From Hemerocallis citrina (Eukaryota; Streptophyta; Magnoliopsida; Asparagales; Asphodelaceae), in contig JACEHZ010000598.1 of the NCBI GenBank assembly GCA_017893485.1, forward strand, positions 331,001 to 395,000: 64,000 nucleotides of DNA. The letters run 5' to 3'. The notes below the pieces were generated by a model, which was not told the DNA's origin, made no database searches, and saw only the letters and a list, made by a program, of their open reading frames with translations. A program made the position numbers and the translations under genes. This document shows positions 24,701 to 32,940 of this stretch, piece after piece (position 1 is the first letter of the stretch; each line of letters begins with the position of its first letter).

Positions 24701-27700
24701 GGAAACAGAATATACAGATTTATTCTTACAATATTTCAACACTATAGACGATGTTTAGCCTAACCCAGTAATCCACAAGGGCTCCCCTAGATTCCCTTGC
24801 ACATTACCACATCCACAATCCCCCCAGGGCACTTAATTAGAATAGCTAGAATAGCAGCAAATGTAGTTAATGTCTTGAGCAGACATAAGAGTCCTAAGGC
24901 CTAAAGGTTGAGTAAGATGAAAGGATGAATAGAAGGTCCGATCTCATATTTAACTGGGAATAATCAACATTGCTCATCTAAGAATTCGCGATTCCTACAA
25001 CTCCATAGTGTTTTACTACTCATAATAAAAATTGTACAATTAGTTCAAGGAGTAATCAAAATGCAATAGTAGTGGTAGTCAAAATCTGATACGGATGGAC
25101 GTCAATAAGAATAACTGCAATTAGTAAATAAGTTAAAACTTTGCAACTTCACTCAAATCACATTTACCTATAATGAGCAGCATCCCTTTGCTGATTTGCA
25201 ATTGATATCCGTCTATTACCAAACTGCGGATTTTGTATCCTCAACAATGTCACAGGTAGATTTTGGACTTCCTGCCTGCATACATCACATGTCTTGTTCC
25301 CCTTTATGCTAAACCATTTTATTGCACACTCTTGGTGTGCAAGAGCAAGTTCTCCTTTGCAGCTGCACTCCATCTTGAGAGTTTCACCTCCTTCATTAAG
25401 CTCAACAAAACATATGCGGCAAACTGCCTCTTCCTCAGGTATATCTTCAGCTTCAGCTTCAGTTGCTATGTAATAATGCAAACATTGAGGTTCTTTTAGT
25501 AAGCATAAAACATAACTGTATATTTAGACCAAGCGCTAATTAGGATCAAGTATATGCATACTGGAATTGATTATATAAATGTTGAGAAAGAAATATGTCA
25601 ATCTGTGTCAGTACCATTTACAGTTTCAATGGCATCAATTTCTGTGGCATTATCAGTTCGAACAGGACGAGGAGTTGAAATCACGCGAATCAGACTTAGA
25701 GAGTCTGATCGCTGTAAAGTTCTACCCTTGACATTCCCGGGTACCGAATATGAGCGTGTGATCTGTTTCTGAGCTTCCTCTTTCTGTAATTTAATGAAAT
25801 ACAAAATTCTTAAGACTCAAAAGAGAGAAGGCAGAGAGAGATTCGACAACGTCATTTAGAAAAGTCGCGTACATGTGAGTTAAAAGAAAAAATCAAGCAA
25901 CGGAATGTGCATGAAAAGAGTTGCGAAATGTGAAGATGACATTAACAAATCCTTTAATGCCTTAAGTGATGCATTTTTCCCACAAGTTTTTGATTAGAAA
26001 TTAAAACATGATGTTTCCTAGTGTTTGTGCTTTTCGATTTACTTGGATGCATGCATGATGATTCTGTTTTGACTTTTGAGGAGGGCACATGCTCTACGGC
26101 TTGTATATATTGAAAGTTGCATTCAGCATGGAAGCCATAGATAGAGAAACAATGATATACCCATTCACTTATCTCATGGCAGTAGAATTGACATGATTAA
26201 ACACATGGCAGCAAAAAACCTTTTGTGCAAGCCTAGAAACATACAAATAAAATCACATTTCTCAATCAAGAGAATAGTTTCCAATAAAAAGGTAGGCTGA
26301 TACATTATCTGTATTGGCGAAAGTAGAAACAGATCCAGCCTGCACCTGTAATACTCATGCCATATCCAAAGAACTAAAAACACTTCTGTACAGTAATGAC
26401 ATCCTAATGTAGGCAGCTCGAGATTGCATTCATGGAAACTAATGACTGTTGGGTTTAATTTTCTAATTTGAGTTTAGTTAACGCAATGAGGTTCATGGCA
26501 ATAAATGTACATTGTTTTTTTTTTTTTTGATAAAAGATGACTGAACAGTCATCGATCCATTAATGCTGAATTAATGAAACAAAGTAGTACAAAGACACCG
26601 AAAGTAGCTGGGCTCAACAGCAGCCCCCAAACAACAACAAAATACAACAACATCGAACATAGGAACTCCGACGACCTCTACCAAAATAAACTACTACAAA
26701 GGATAAAGAAGGAGAACATAAAAGTCTGACACCACGCTCCGCCTAACAGTAGTGAGTAGATGGCGGCCGTCCTCCCGCTCGTATGGACTAACCATCCGAG
26801 TCCAACCTGAGCTTCTTCCTCGCCCCCGCGAAACCTGCCCAATCATGGATGAAACGAAAGATTTTATGCATAGACATAGAAAAAGTGTAGGTGCACGAAC
26901 GAAAACAAAGGTCGTTACGGTCTAGCCATAGACTCCAAAGGGTAGCCGCAACTGCAATATCCCAGGCCTCTCTATCTATCCCCCTAATAAGACTCTCTCT
27001 CCACCTTCCCCACACTTGTGAGGAAGAGGTTGGCAACCTACCACAACCGAAACCCCTACAGACGACCTCCCAAGCGAGAGCCGCCTTATGACACGTGAAA
27101 AAAAGGTGATTGATGTCCTCCTCTACAGCTAAACAAATAGCGCAAGAAGTATCGATCTGCATGTTTCTCCTTCTTAAATTAACTTTGGTGAGGACAGCGT
27201 CGTTGTGGACCAGCCAGCAGAACACCCTAACCCTCATCGGCGCTTGAGTTCTCCAAATTACGTTCTCAGTTGCGCACCTAATCCCACCGTCGTTCAACCA
27301 TCTGTACATCGAAGCAACCGAGAAAATCTTCGACTCCTCCAGATTCCACCATCTTTCGTCGTGCTCCCTGGTCAAGTGACCCCCTTCCGCTTGAATGTAC
27401 CTGTTTAGTTGTTCAAACTGATCGGTACTCTCCGTAGATGGATTTCCGTACACTGTAATGGTTAGCCTCCCATTTTTCCACACGTCGGCGACTAAAGCGT
27501 CCGGCTGAAAGGCCTCCTCCGCCGCCTTAGGGAATGTGCATCTTAGAGCTCTATTCCCGCACCATTTGTCTTTCCAGAATCTAGTGGACCTTCCATTGCC
27601 CACCCGACATGAAGTATTGGTGCTGAAAATATCCCCTAGCTTCGCCACGCCCTTCCACAAATAAGAGGCCTTGCCAAAAGAGCTCCGACCTCCGAACCTG

Positions 27701-30700
27701 TATCTTTTTCTTTTACGATACCGGTCAAAGGAGAAGTTCCACCAACCTTTTCCTTTATTGTATATCTTCCACCACCATTTGCATAGTAAAGCCTGATTCA
27801 TCTCGTGCAAATTAAGAATTCCTAGCCCGCCGAATTCCTTTCTCTTGCAAACCCTCCCCCATTTGACGAGGTGAAAGCCTTTATTACCTTCTCCGGAGCC
27901 TTTCCAAAGGAAACGTCTTCTAATCTTGTCGATCTTGTTGATGACCCACTTGGGGAGCTCATAAATAGACATAAGATACTGAGGGATGGAGCTAATCACC
28001 GAGTTGAGCAAAATAATTCTCCCCCCAAAAGTAAGATATTTACTCTTCCACCCTGAAAGCTTCTTGGCAATCTTGTCTATGAGGGGTATCCAATCATCTC
28101 TGAGAAGCTTTCCAGGTCTGATTGGAGTCCCAAGGTATTTGATCGGGAAAGCGGCTTCCTCGCAACCTAGGCTACCCGCTATTTGGGAAATCGGCGTTGA
28201 TAAATGCTCGCTTATGGGAAAGATGCGAGTCTTAGCAAGGTTGATATGCATTCCTGACCAGCTTTGGAAACAGCTAAGGGCCGCTTTGATCGCCTCGACC
28301 TCTGGCATGTTGGCTCTACCGAATAAAAGAGTGTCGTCCGCATATTGAAGGATGGCTATTGGCTTCTCGATCCCTTTGATTTTAATTCCTTTAATGTCGT
28401 TGCTTTCTTGAGCTCTCCTGATCATCTCTGCCAGACCATCCGCCGCAATAGCAAATAATAACGAGGATAGTGGATCTCCTTGTCTCAGGCCTCTTCTACA
28501 TCTAATTTCTTTGCTCTGCCAAGCATTCACGATAACACGTGATTTCCCGCCTTGAACACAAATCCTCATCCATGATCTCCATTTGTCTCCAAATCCTTTG
28601 AGCCTAAGGGCCTCGTCTAGACACTCCCAATTGACCGAATCGTAGGCCTTTTTGAAGTCAATTTTTAGCAAAAAACCGTCTGACTTTTCTTTGTACCCCC
28701 TGAATACTGCCTCGTGGGCCGTGGCTATGCTATCCATGATGTCTCTACCACGAATGAAGCCGCTCTGGGCCTTGGCTACGACGTCTTCCATGTTTGGAGC
28801 CAAACGTTCAGCTAAGACCTTTGTAATAATCTTGAAAGAGCCATTAAGAAGACTTATTGGCCGCAGATCCTCCGCCCTGCGGACGTCTTGTTTCTTGGGG
28901 ATGAGGATAATGGAAGCATAATTCAACCTTTCGAGGTTGGCTGTACCTTCGTGAAACTCATTAACTATGCTCATGAAGTCCGACTTGATGATCTCCCAAT
29001 AAATATTGTAAAAAAATATAGGTAACCCGTCTGGTCCCGGGGCCTTGTCCTGTCCAAGCTTTTTGATTGCGTTCCTGACTTCGTCTTCTGAGAAAACCAT
29101 TTCCAACCCTTCGCTCCCATCTATCCTCGACTGGCTCCACATGTCCGAAGAAAGACAACATCTCTCCTGATCTTTTTGCCCTAACAAATCTTGGTACTTC
29201 TGCTCCAAATGCGCTTTAATGTGGTCTTCGTTCTCGGTCCACAGTCCGTCTATTTGTAGCCCTGTAATGTGATTGCTTCTTCTCCTCCCGTTTTTCACTT
29301 TGTGGAAGAATTTTGTATTCGCATCACCCTCCTTCAGCCATTGGATTCTTGAACGTTGCTTCCAGTACGTCTCCTCCATGATGCTTAAGTGTTGAAGTGC
29401 CAGCCTCTCTGTAGCTAGGATTTCCTTTTCTTCAGTCTGTAGATCCCTCCCTTCCTGGGCAGTTTCCAGCTCTTGAATCTTGCGGCCAATTTCCTCGAAC
29501 CTTGCACTCTGGTTCCCAAATTTATCTTTAGCCCATCCCTTAAGATCCCTTCTTAATCGCCTAGTCTTTTCCACCCATCTTCCCACCGCCGATGCTTGAA
29601 GTGTCGAGCGATTCCATGACTCCTCGATCCGGACCCGCGTTTCCTCGTCGGTAGTCCAAGCTTTCTCGAATCTAAACGGAAAATGCAATCTCTTGAAACT
29701 TGCATCACAATCTATGATCAAAGGCAAATGGTCTGAAGTATAGCGAGGCGCCGATTTGACCTTTGCTGTGGGAAAGATGTCCTCCCAATCAGTAGACACC
29801 AATACTCTGTCAAGCTTTGCAAGGGTTGGGTTCAGTTGCATGTTGGACCAAGTAAATTTTCTGTCCATCATCTCTAGCTCCATAAGCTCTAATTCGTCTA
29901 TGGTTCTATTGAAGAGCTCTTGCTCGTTACGGCTTTGGCCCCTCCCTCTATGCTCATCATGGAAACGAGTAATATTGAAGTCACCTCCGACGATCCATGC
30001 GTGGTCCCATCTTCTTCTGATAACCTCCAATTCCTTCCAGAGGTCCTTCCGAAGCCTAGAGTCGTATGGCCCGTACACTGTCGTGACTACATGCTCCCAA
30101 TTGTCACATCTCCTTCTCAGTCTAATTGACACCGAGAAGATACCTATGAATTCGTCTGTGATCTCGAAAACTCTCATATCGGCCCCTAACGCAATCCCTC
30201 CCGAGTATCCGATTGCCGACTTGAAGCGCCAATCGAATTCGGAGGCCCAACGCATCGTTGAGAATTCTTCGAAAGAATGATTATCAATTCTCGTTTCTTG
30301 TAATCCACAAATGTGCGGGCAAATCTTATTAAGAGAAATAGAGATCAAACGCTTCTTGCTTTTCTGCCTCATCCCCCTCACGTTCCAGAAGACGTACACC
30401 ATTAAGACCACTCGAAGACACCTAAACTCTACCCTATCCCAACAAACCCGACCCTGGGCTTAAGCTGGGGATCCACAACCCCCCCTTCTAATGATAGCTA
30501 CTTTCTGCAATTGCTCCGCCCTATTGGACCCCATGGCTAGACCGTATAGACTAGCGAAATAGATAAGCGAATCATCATTTAATGAATTTAAAATTGAGTA
30601 AGCTACAGGGTAGGTACCTTCCCCGGTTGCCTCCTGCTTTGAGGCTTTTGCCTTGTCGAAACCACGGTCGATGTTGCTAGAATCTGGATCTCCCCCCTTG

Positions 30701-32706
30701 CTCCCTTGTCTCTTTCCCTTTCTGTGATATTCGTTGAGAATCTTTTTGTGACTGCAGCCGCCGTCTTTAGCTTCCTTCTCTTCTACTTCTGTATCAGTAG
30801 TCGAGATTAAATTGTCCTCCCTAACTCCCTCCAGAGCTCCGATGATCTCCTCGCCCCTAGCCCGGTCGGGCGACATACTTGGTTGGAGAGGCAGCATTTG
30901 AGGAGCCAGAATATGCCCTTCGGTCAAAACCAAGGCGCTGCTATTACCCAGAGGTAAGTCATGAGGTTTCGTTGGAGACTCCAAAGGTCCAATCTGCTGC
31001 AAACAAGTTGACTTTCCTTTGATAAGAGCATTTAATGCCATCCTAATAGAACCCTCCACATCAGCCTTTGAGAAATGAGCCCACTCCTCCAAACCCGCAC
31101 CTATCTCCTTTGTAGCTTCCAACCCATCAACCGCACAGTTCTTTAGAATTCCATGAAAACTGGGACCCCCGTACACATCATTCACCTTCATCGAGGAGCC
31201 AGCGATGGCTAGAGGACTGTTGGCGTACGACCTAGCCCCTGGAGCGCCTGCGACGTTTGAGCGACCATCGGTCCTTGTGCCTACCTCGTTCCGCTTCGAC
31301 AGCTTTCGGCGCCAAACAACGTTAGAGTTTGAACAGGTTCCTTCCTCACGTGATCCTAACGTGACGTCTTTGATGAATGGACGAACCAGATTGCATCGAT
31401 CCAAATTGGCCAGCTCACGATCGCTGTGTACCTTACCAGCTGATGGAAGGAGGGCCTCAAGCCCAACAAAGATTTTTTAAGGGGAAAAAGAGTTCCCTGC
31501 TGTAATTTAATCTAAAACGATGACTTTTGATACGAGGTGACTAACAACTCAAACAAGCACTGGCAGATTTATTGTATCTCAACAGTTGTCCATCAATTAT
31601 ATGACGCATATAGGTACTTACTTCGGAGATAGGCAGGTCCACGACATGCCTCTCTGGTACCGATGCAGCACCTGGAATTGCTACAGGTGTGGTGGGTAGG
31701 GAATGAGTTCGTTTTGCTGAGAGGGACGTAATAACCTTGGAAAGAGAGAACTGCCTTGATATAGAAGGTTTATCTTGCTGTCCTTGAGAAGAAGATGATG
31801 GCCCCGCCGGATTGAGGAGAGTCGAGTTATCTCCCTCTGAGATGGATGAAGTCCTTGTCTTGAAGCTCTTCTGGGGTAGAAGATTTTTGGCGGATGATTT
31901 CGTCCTTGTCGAATTAGGCCGGGGAGGCAAGCCTGATCTTGTGGAACTAGGGCTCGGGAGAGAAGGAATGCTCGTTCTGCTAGAACTAGGGAATGTAGTA
32001 CTCTCCAAAGACCTCTTTGGTATCTGTAAAATTGAAAGATTTGGTCGTCTAGATTGACTGACTAACACAATATCTTCTTCACTGGAATTATCTTGATGAG
32101 ATACCTACATAACCATTAAAGATCACAACTCAATTACACACATTTCCCATAAACAATTACAAATTTCAAATTCATGTACACCAACATATTAATCCCCGGC
32201 CCCTTTTCATCAATGGAATCCTGACGTATACGAAGGAGTGTGTGAGAGAACTGAAGAAGGTTCCAAGATTCTATAAAGTGAACACCTTGTTCAGTAGCCG
32301 CGCAATTCTTTAAAAAAGTGTGTGTGTGTGTGTGTGTGGGAGAGAGAGAGAGAGAGAGAAAGAGCCAATTTTGATAGCAGATTGCTCGAATTTGGACTTT
32401 TTTAAAACCATAAATTACTACTTAAAAATACCACCATTTTTAAGGGATGCCGAAAATAGTCGAAAAATGAAACAAGATCCTATTTTGATGCATATATATA
32501 TAATATCCCCCATATGTTGGAGCCGTAGAAACTGTAACAATCATGTGCTTACAAAATCTGAAACTTTTGATCAAAACCAAGAAAAAGAAATTCCAAGCTA
32601 AAAAATAAAAACTTTTTGGAAGTAGATTTACCAGACGATTGGATGAATTAGGGGAGGAGGAGGAGGAGGGTTCATCTTGAGCTGGATCTTCCGAATTCTT
32701 CTCCAT
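13361..32706 (-). CDS. RING-CH (MARCH-like) membrane E3 ubiquitin ligase, eight coding exons
   Basis: Minus-strand gene. Coding exons: 32706-32632, 32104-31622, 25783-25615, 25465-25168, 17205-17133, 16991-16901, 14063-13984, 13615-13361. They total 1524 bases, a clean 507-residue frame with GT-AG junctions throughout. Residues 1 to about 240 are Ser/Pro-rich and probably disordered. The RING-CH finger follows [15 protein letters not shown], then CSCKG, then HQEC, then CDVC, giving the C4HC3 pattern that binds two zinc ions and recruits an E2 enzyme. It is followed by [10 protein letters not shown], typical of this plant family, and four hydrophobic segments ([73 protein letters not shown]). 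By family it should ubiquitinate membrane proteins; the substrate is unknown. The tail is Gln/Asn-rich. No disabling mutation is seen. Confidence 0.9.
13984..14063 (-). CDS. RING-CH ligase exon 7 (membrane segment 3)
   Basis: 80 bases. Acceptor TTTCCACAG|TGAACA, donor GTG|GTGAGT. It encodes [20 protein letters not shown] followed by HIFYNV. The aromatic [10 protein letters not shown] pattern matches the third segment of plant relatives. Confidence 0.87.
14288..15081 (+). mobile_element. Internally deleted Copia element (3' LTR and LTR fragment)
   Basis: The LTR at 14496-15081 starts TGTTGGGTTCATATC and ends TTTCCTAACA. Just upstream is AAGGTGGAAAT, the polypurine tract position of Copia elements. 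A second piece at about 14288-14327 (TATGTCTTGCATACTAGG) repeats the LTR start, so it looks like a 5' LTR stub. The linker 14330-14495 resembles the region before the 3' LTR at 19970 (TTCAACTAGCAGAA). It is related to the element at 17533. A 5-bp TSD is not clear. Confidence 0.7.
15932..16434. mobile_element. hAT-type MITE, 503 bp, CAGGGCCGGCCC ends
   Basis: The terminal inverted repeats are CAGGGCCGGCCCTGAG on the left and GGGGCCGGCCCCCTG on the right. The flanks are TAGGTAAC (15924-15931) and TGGGTAAC (16435-16442), a 7 of 8 match to an 8-bp TSD. Such ends are known from Tip100-like hAT elements. There is no transposase. It lies in intron 6. Confidence 0.87.
16901..16991 (-). CDS. RING-CH ligase exon 6 (membrane segment 2)
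   Basis: 91 bases. Acceptor GGCACAG|GTAACT, donor ATGG|GTATTA. It encodes [20 protein letters not shown] and [10 protein letters not shown]. The 141-base intron 5 separates it from exon 5. Confidence 0.87.
17133..17205 (-). CDS. RING-CH ligase exon 5 (membrane segment 1)
   Basis: 73 bases. Acceptor TCTGACAG|GGTCTG, donor TTA|GTAAGT. It encodes [20 protein letters not shown] followed by EQLL, the first hydrophobic segment. Intron 4 before it is about 8 kb because of nested transposons. Confidence 0.88.
17856..18053. mobile_element. hAT-type MITE, 198 bp, inside the Copia 5' LTR
   Basis: The ends TAGGGTCGGCCCTCA and CAGGGCCGGCCCTG form the same terminal inverted repeat as the MITE at 15932. 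The perfect 8-bp duplication CTGAGATA is at 17848-17855 and 18054-18061. The other LTR (19970-20536) lacks this insertion and reads CTGAGATATCAAG straight through, which confirms the boundaries. Confidence 0.95.
18500..19646 (+). pseudogene. Copia gag-protease remnant
   Basis: Broken plus-strand frames. The gag (UBN2-type) reads [18 protein letters not shown] near 18520, then [20 protein letters not shown] and [20 protein letters not shown] at about 18790-18945. The protease reads [12 protein letters not shown] near 19270-19305, with the catalytic Asp-Ser-Gly, followed by [22 protein letters not shown]. Several stops and frameshifts disable it. No integrase or RT follows before the 3' LTR. 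Confidence 0.85.
20580..21230 (-). pseudogene. Copia gag, C-terminal part (UBN2 and zinc knuckle)
   Basis: Minus-strand translation runs [20 protein letters not shown], then [27 protein letters not shown] and the zinc knuckle [20 protein letters not shown] (CX2C...C). Several stops occur between 20920 and 21020. It continues directly from the fragment at 23498-23777 once the inserted LTR is removed: the two junctions rejoin at the codons for [12 protein letters not shown]. Confidence 0.85.
21693..22147 (+). mobile_element. Solo LTR of the TRIM family, 455 bp
   Basis: It starts TGTAACACCCCG and ends GGGGCGTTACA, with a perfect 5-bp TSD GGTGG at 21688-21692 and 22148-22152. In reverse complement it carries CAACTGCCCACCACAGG followed by TGCCTC, and CCTATAGAAAC, also found in the LTRs at 39773 and 46783. 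So it is a diverged member of that family. A (TA)n run is at 21714-21753. Confidence 0.88.
22824..23376 (+). mobile_element. Non-autonomous Helitron, copy 1
   Basis: The 3' end reads GGCACGTGCCCAAGGGCAAATCTAG followed by T, in pieces: a hairpin-prone GGCACGTGCC and then CTAG|T. The 5' end contains ACACAAAGAAAGCTATCAAG, as in the copies at 35998 and 61762. The first base (TC at 22824) is less sure because CTCAAACAAATCTAAAAC occurs both at 22814 and directly after the 3' end at 23377. No Rep/helicase frame is present. Confidence 0.78.
23498..23777 (-). pseudogene. Copia gag, N-terminal part
   Basis: It starts [13 protein letters not shown] and contains [20 protein letters not shown], the conserved opening of Copia gag. 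A TGA replaces the expected Trp codon after ARYDK; the frame then continues [20 protein letters not shown] and RRY up to the LTR insertion point. Confidence 0.85.
24463..24498. repeat. (TTC)n microsatellite
   Basis: About twelve TTC units in the Copia leader. It gives a false poly-lysine frame on the minus strand. Confidence 0.95.
24535..24741 (-). mobile_element. Copia 5' LTR, 207 bp, with primer-binding site
   Basis: Minus strand: TGTTGAAATATTG at the start, GATTTCAATA at the end (the last CA has become TA). Immediately inside is TAGTATCAGAGCC (24534-24522), one base from the initiator-Met tRNA complement TGGTATCAGAGC. The matching 3' LTR is absent. Confidence 0.82.
25168..25465 (-). CDS. 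RING-CH ligase exon 4 (zinc finger)
   Basis: 298 bases. Acceptor TTACATAG|CAACTG, donor TATAG|GTAAAT. It holds the whole C4HC3 finger: CRIC, CSC, the H of HQEC, and CDVC. All eight zinc ligands are present. It ends with a stretch reading [17 protein letters not shown]. Confidence 0.92.
25615..25783 (-). CDS. RING-CH ligase exon 3
   Basis: 169 bases. Acceptor AAATTACAG|AAAGAG. It encodes [17 protein letters not shown], a motif common just upstream of the RING-CH finger in plant relatives, and [15 protein letters not shown]. The donor AATG|GTACTG is preferred over an earlier GTAAAT because only it restores the frame of exon 4. Confidence 0.82.
26788..30402 (-). CDS. LINE ORF2: AP endonuclease, reverse transcriptase and zf-RVT
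   Basis: An unbroken frame of about 1204 residues from the ATG at 30402. The endonuclease (residues 1 to about 235) has [31 protein letters not shown] (about 139), [10 protein letters not shown] and SDHLPL (about 222). These are the expected catalytic motifs for nicking target DNA. The reverse transcriptase has PGPDGLP (about 454), [45 protein letters not shown] and QYADDTLLF (about 687), so the Asp-Asp pair is kept. A zf-RVT domain follows: [16 protein letters not shown], then CAIC and HLFFTCH. No RNase H is seen. The lack of stops over 3.6 kb suggests a young, possibly competent copy; activity is not shown. Confidence 0.93.
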   Translation of the reverse strand: MVYVFWNVRGMRQKSKKRLISISLNKICPHICGLQETRIDNHSFEEFSTMRWASEFDWRFKSAIGYSGGIALGADMRVFEITDEFIGIFSVSIRLRRRCDNWEHVVTTVYGPYDSRLRKDLWKELEVIRRRWDHAWIVGGDFNITRFHDEHRGRGQSRNEQELFNRTIDELELMELEMMDRKFTWSNMQLNPTLAKLDRVLVSTDWEDIFPTAKVKSAPRYTSDHLPLIIDCDASFKRLHFPFRFEKAWTTDEETRVRIEESWNRSTLQASAVGRWVEKTRRLRRDLKGWAKDKFGNQSARFEEIGRKIQELETAQEGRDLQTEEKEILATERLALQHLSIMEETYWKQRSRIQWLKEGDANTKFFHKVKNGRRRSNHITGLQIDGLWTENEDHIKAHLEQKYQDLLGQKDQERCCLSSDMWSQSRIDGSEGLEMVFSEDEVRNAIKKLGQDKAPGPDGLPIFFYNIYWEIIKSDFMSIVNEFHEGTANLERLNYASIILIPKKQDVRRAEDLRPISLLNGSFKIITKVLAERLAPNMEDVVAKAQSGFIRGRDIMDSIATAHEAVFRGYKEKSDGFLLKIDFKKAYDSVNWECLDEALRLKGFGDKWRSWMRICVQGGKSRVIVNAWQSKEIRCRRGLRQGDPLSSLLFAIAADGLAEMIRRAQESNDIKGIKIKGIEKPIAILQYADDTLLFGRANMPEVEAIKAALSCFQSWSGMHINLAKTRIFPISEHLSTPISQIAGSLGCEEAAFPIKYLGTPIRPGKLLRDDWIPLIDKIAKKLSGWKSKYLTFGGRIILLNSVISSIPQYLMSIYELPKWVINKIDKIRRRFLWKGSGEGNKGFHLVKWGRVCKRKEFGGLGILNLHEMNQALLCKWWWKIYNKGKGWWNFSFDRYRKRKRYRFGGRSSFGKASYLWKGVAKLGDIFSTNTSCRVGNGRSTRFWKDKWCGNRALRCTFPKAAEEAFQPDALVADVWKNGRLTITVYGNPSTESTDQFEQLNRYIQAEGGHLTREHDERWWNLEESKIFSVASMYRWLNDGGIRCATENVIWRTQAPMRVRVFCWLVHNDAVLTKVNLRRRNMQIDTSCAICLAVEEDINHLFFTCHKAALAWEVVCRGFGCGRLPTSSSQVWGRWRESLIRGIDREAWDIAVAATLWSLWLDRNDLCFRSCTYTFSMSMHKIFRFIHDWAGFAGARKKLRLDSDG
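30460..31404 (-). CDS. LINE ORF1-like protein, probably N-terminally truncated
   Basis: A frame of 314 residues directly upstream of ORF2 in the same orientation. It starts [14 protein letters not shown] and ends [15 protein letters not shown]. It is polar, without a CCHC knuckle or RRM that I can see. Position and orientation suggest the C-terminal part of ORF1, the RNA-binding protein of L1-type elements; the assignment rests on context. Confidence 0.6.
   Translation of the reverse strand: MDRCNLVRPFIKDVTLGSREEGTCSNSNVVWRRKLSKRNEVGTRTDGRSNVAGAPGARSYANSPLAIAGSSMKVNDVYGGPSFHGILKNCAVDGLEATKEIGAGLEEWAHFSKADVEGSIRMALNALIKGKSTCLQQIGPLESPTKPHDLPLGNSSALVLTEGHILAPQMLPLQPSMSPDRARGEEIIGALEGVREDNLISTTDTEVEEKEAKDGGCSHKKILNEYHRKGKRQGSKGGDPDSSNIDRGFDKAKASKQEATGEGTYPVAYSILNSLNDDSLIYFASLYGLAMGSNRAEQLQKVAIIRRGGCGSPA
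31622..32104 (-). CDS. RING-CH ligase exon 2
   Basis: 161 codons, phase 0 at both ends. Acceptor TTATGTAG|GTATCT, donor GAA|GTAAGT. It encodes [15 protein letters not shown], then [17 protein letters not shown] and a Ser/Thr/Pro-rich stretch with RQFSLSKVI. In related plant proteins this is a poorly conserved, probably disordered region. Confidence 0.85.
32319..32359. repeat. (TG)n and (AG)n compound microsatellite
   Basis: About ten TG units followed by about nine AG units, in intron 1 of the ligase gene. It produces short false frames. Confidence 0.93.
32632..32706 (-). CDS. RING-CH ligase exon 1 (start codon)
   Basis: 25 codons starting [13 protein letters not shown]. The ATG at 32706 is the first in frame; the upstream in-frame GTG is not needed. 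The donor is CTG|GTAAAT, phase 0. The exon is Ser-rich. Confidence 0.8.
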
Positions 32707-32940
32707 AAAACGGATAAATGATAGATTCACAACAAATTCTAATAATCAATCAATCAATCAATCTCCTCCTTTTTTGAGAAAATGTAAATGGAGAGAGAAA
32801 GAGGAAGAGAGAATCTGAATATTACAAGTAGTCAATGTCATAACTTCCCCTTCTTCTTCTTCTTTTTCTTCTTCTTCTTTACGCAAGAAAGAAAGGAGGT
32901 GAAGTTAGGACCAAAGCACTGAGCTTAATTAATTTCACTT
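32707..32940 (-). promoter_or_regulatory. Probable 5' UTR and core promoter region of the RING-CH ligase gene
   Basis: Upstream of the ATG on the minus strand there are pyrimidine-rich CT blocks and an AAG-rich tract (plus-strand TTC repeats at 32851-32879), common in plant 5' leaders. No clear TATA box is placed. The upstream limit is set by the MULE-like element starting at 32959, so the promoter may lie partly in transposon DNA. Confidence 0.4.

Larger units (their letters stand above)
20537..24741 (-). mobile_element. 3'-truncated Copia element, 5' LTR plus gag, split by a solo LTR
   Basis: Minus-strand order: 5' LTR 24741-24535, primer-binding site at 24534-24522 (TAGTATCAGAGCC), a leader of about 750 bases with a (TTC)n tract, and gag from 23777. 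Everything after the gag zinc knuckle is lost at 20537, where the truncated LTR of the plus-strand Copia abuts. The gag is interrupted at 23497/21231 by a solo LTR. Confidence 0.82.
17206..25167 (-). other. Intron 4 of the ligase gene, filled with transposons
   Basis: An 8 kb intron. From left to right it holds a deleted Copia (17533-20536), joined directly to a second, oppositely oriented Copia (20537-24741) with its own nested insertions. Only about 330 bases at the left end and 430 at the right look like original intron. The splice sites at both ends are intact. Confidence 0.8.
26515..31480 (-). mobile_element. Near-complete LINE with intact ORF2, in intron 2, sense to the gene
   Basis: The minus strand ends in poly(A), seen as a T run at 26515-26528. 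It carries an ORF1-like frame (31404-30460), a 57-base gap to the ORF2 ATG, and ORF2 (30402-26788), followed by a 3' UTR. ORF1 lacks a recognisable RRM or DUF4283 start, so the 5' end is probably truncated near 31480. The composition is more GC-rich than the surroundings. A clean TSD was not found. Confidence 0.87.
25784..31621 (-). other. Intron 2 of the ligase gene
   Basis: 5.8 kb, of which about 5 kb is the LINE at 26515-31480. The part 25784-26514 is AT-rich intron with no gene. Acceptor and donor remain consensus. Confidence 0.8.
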
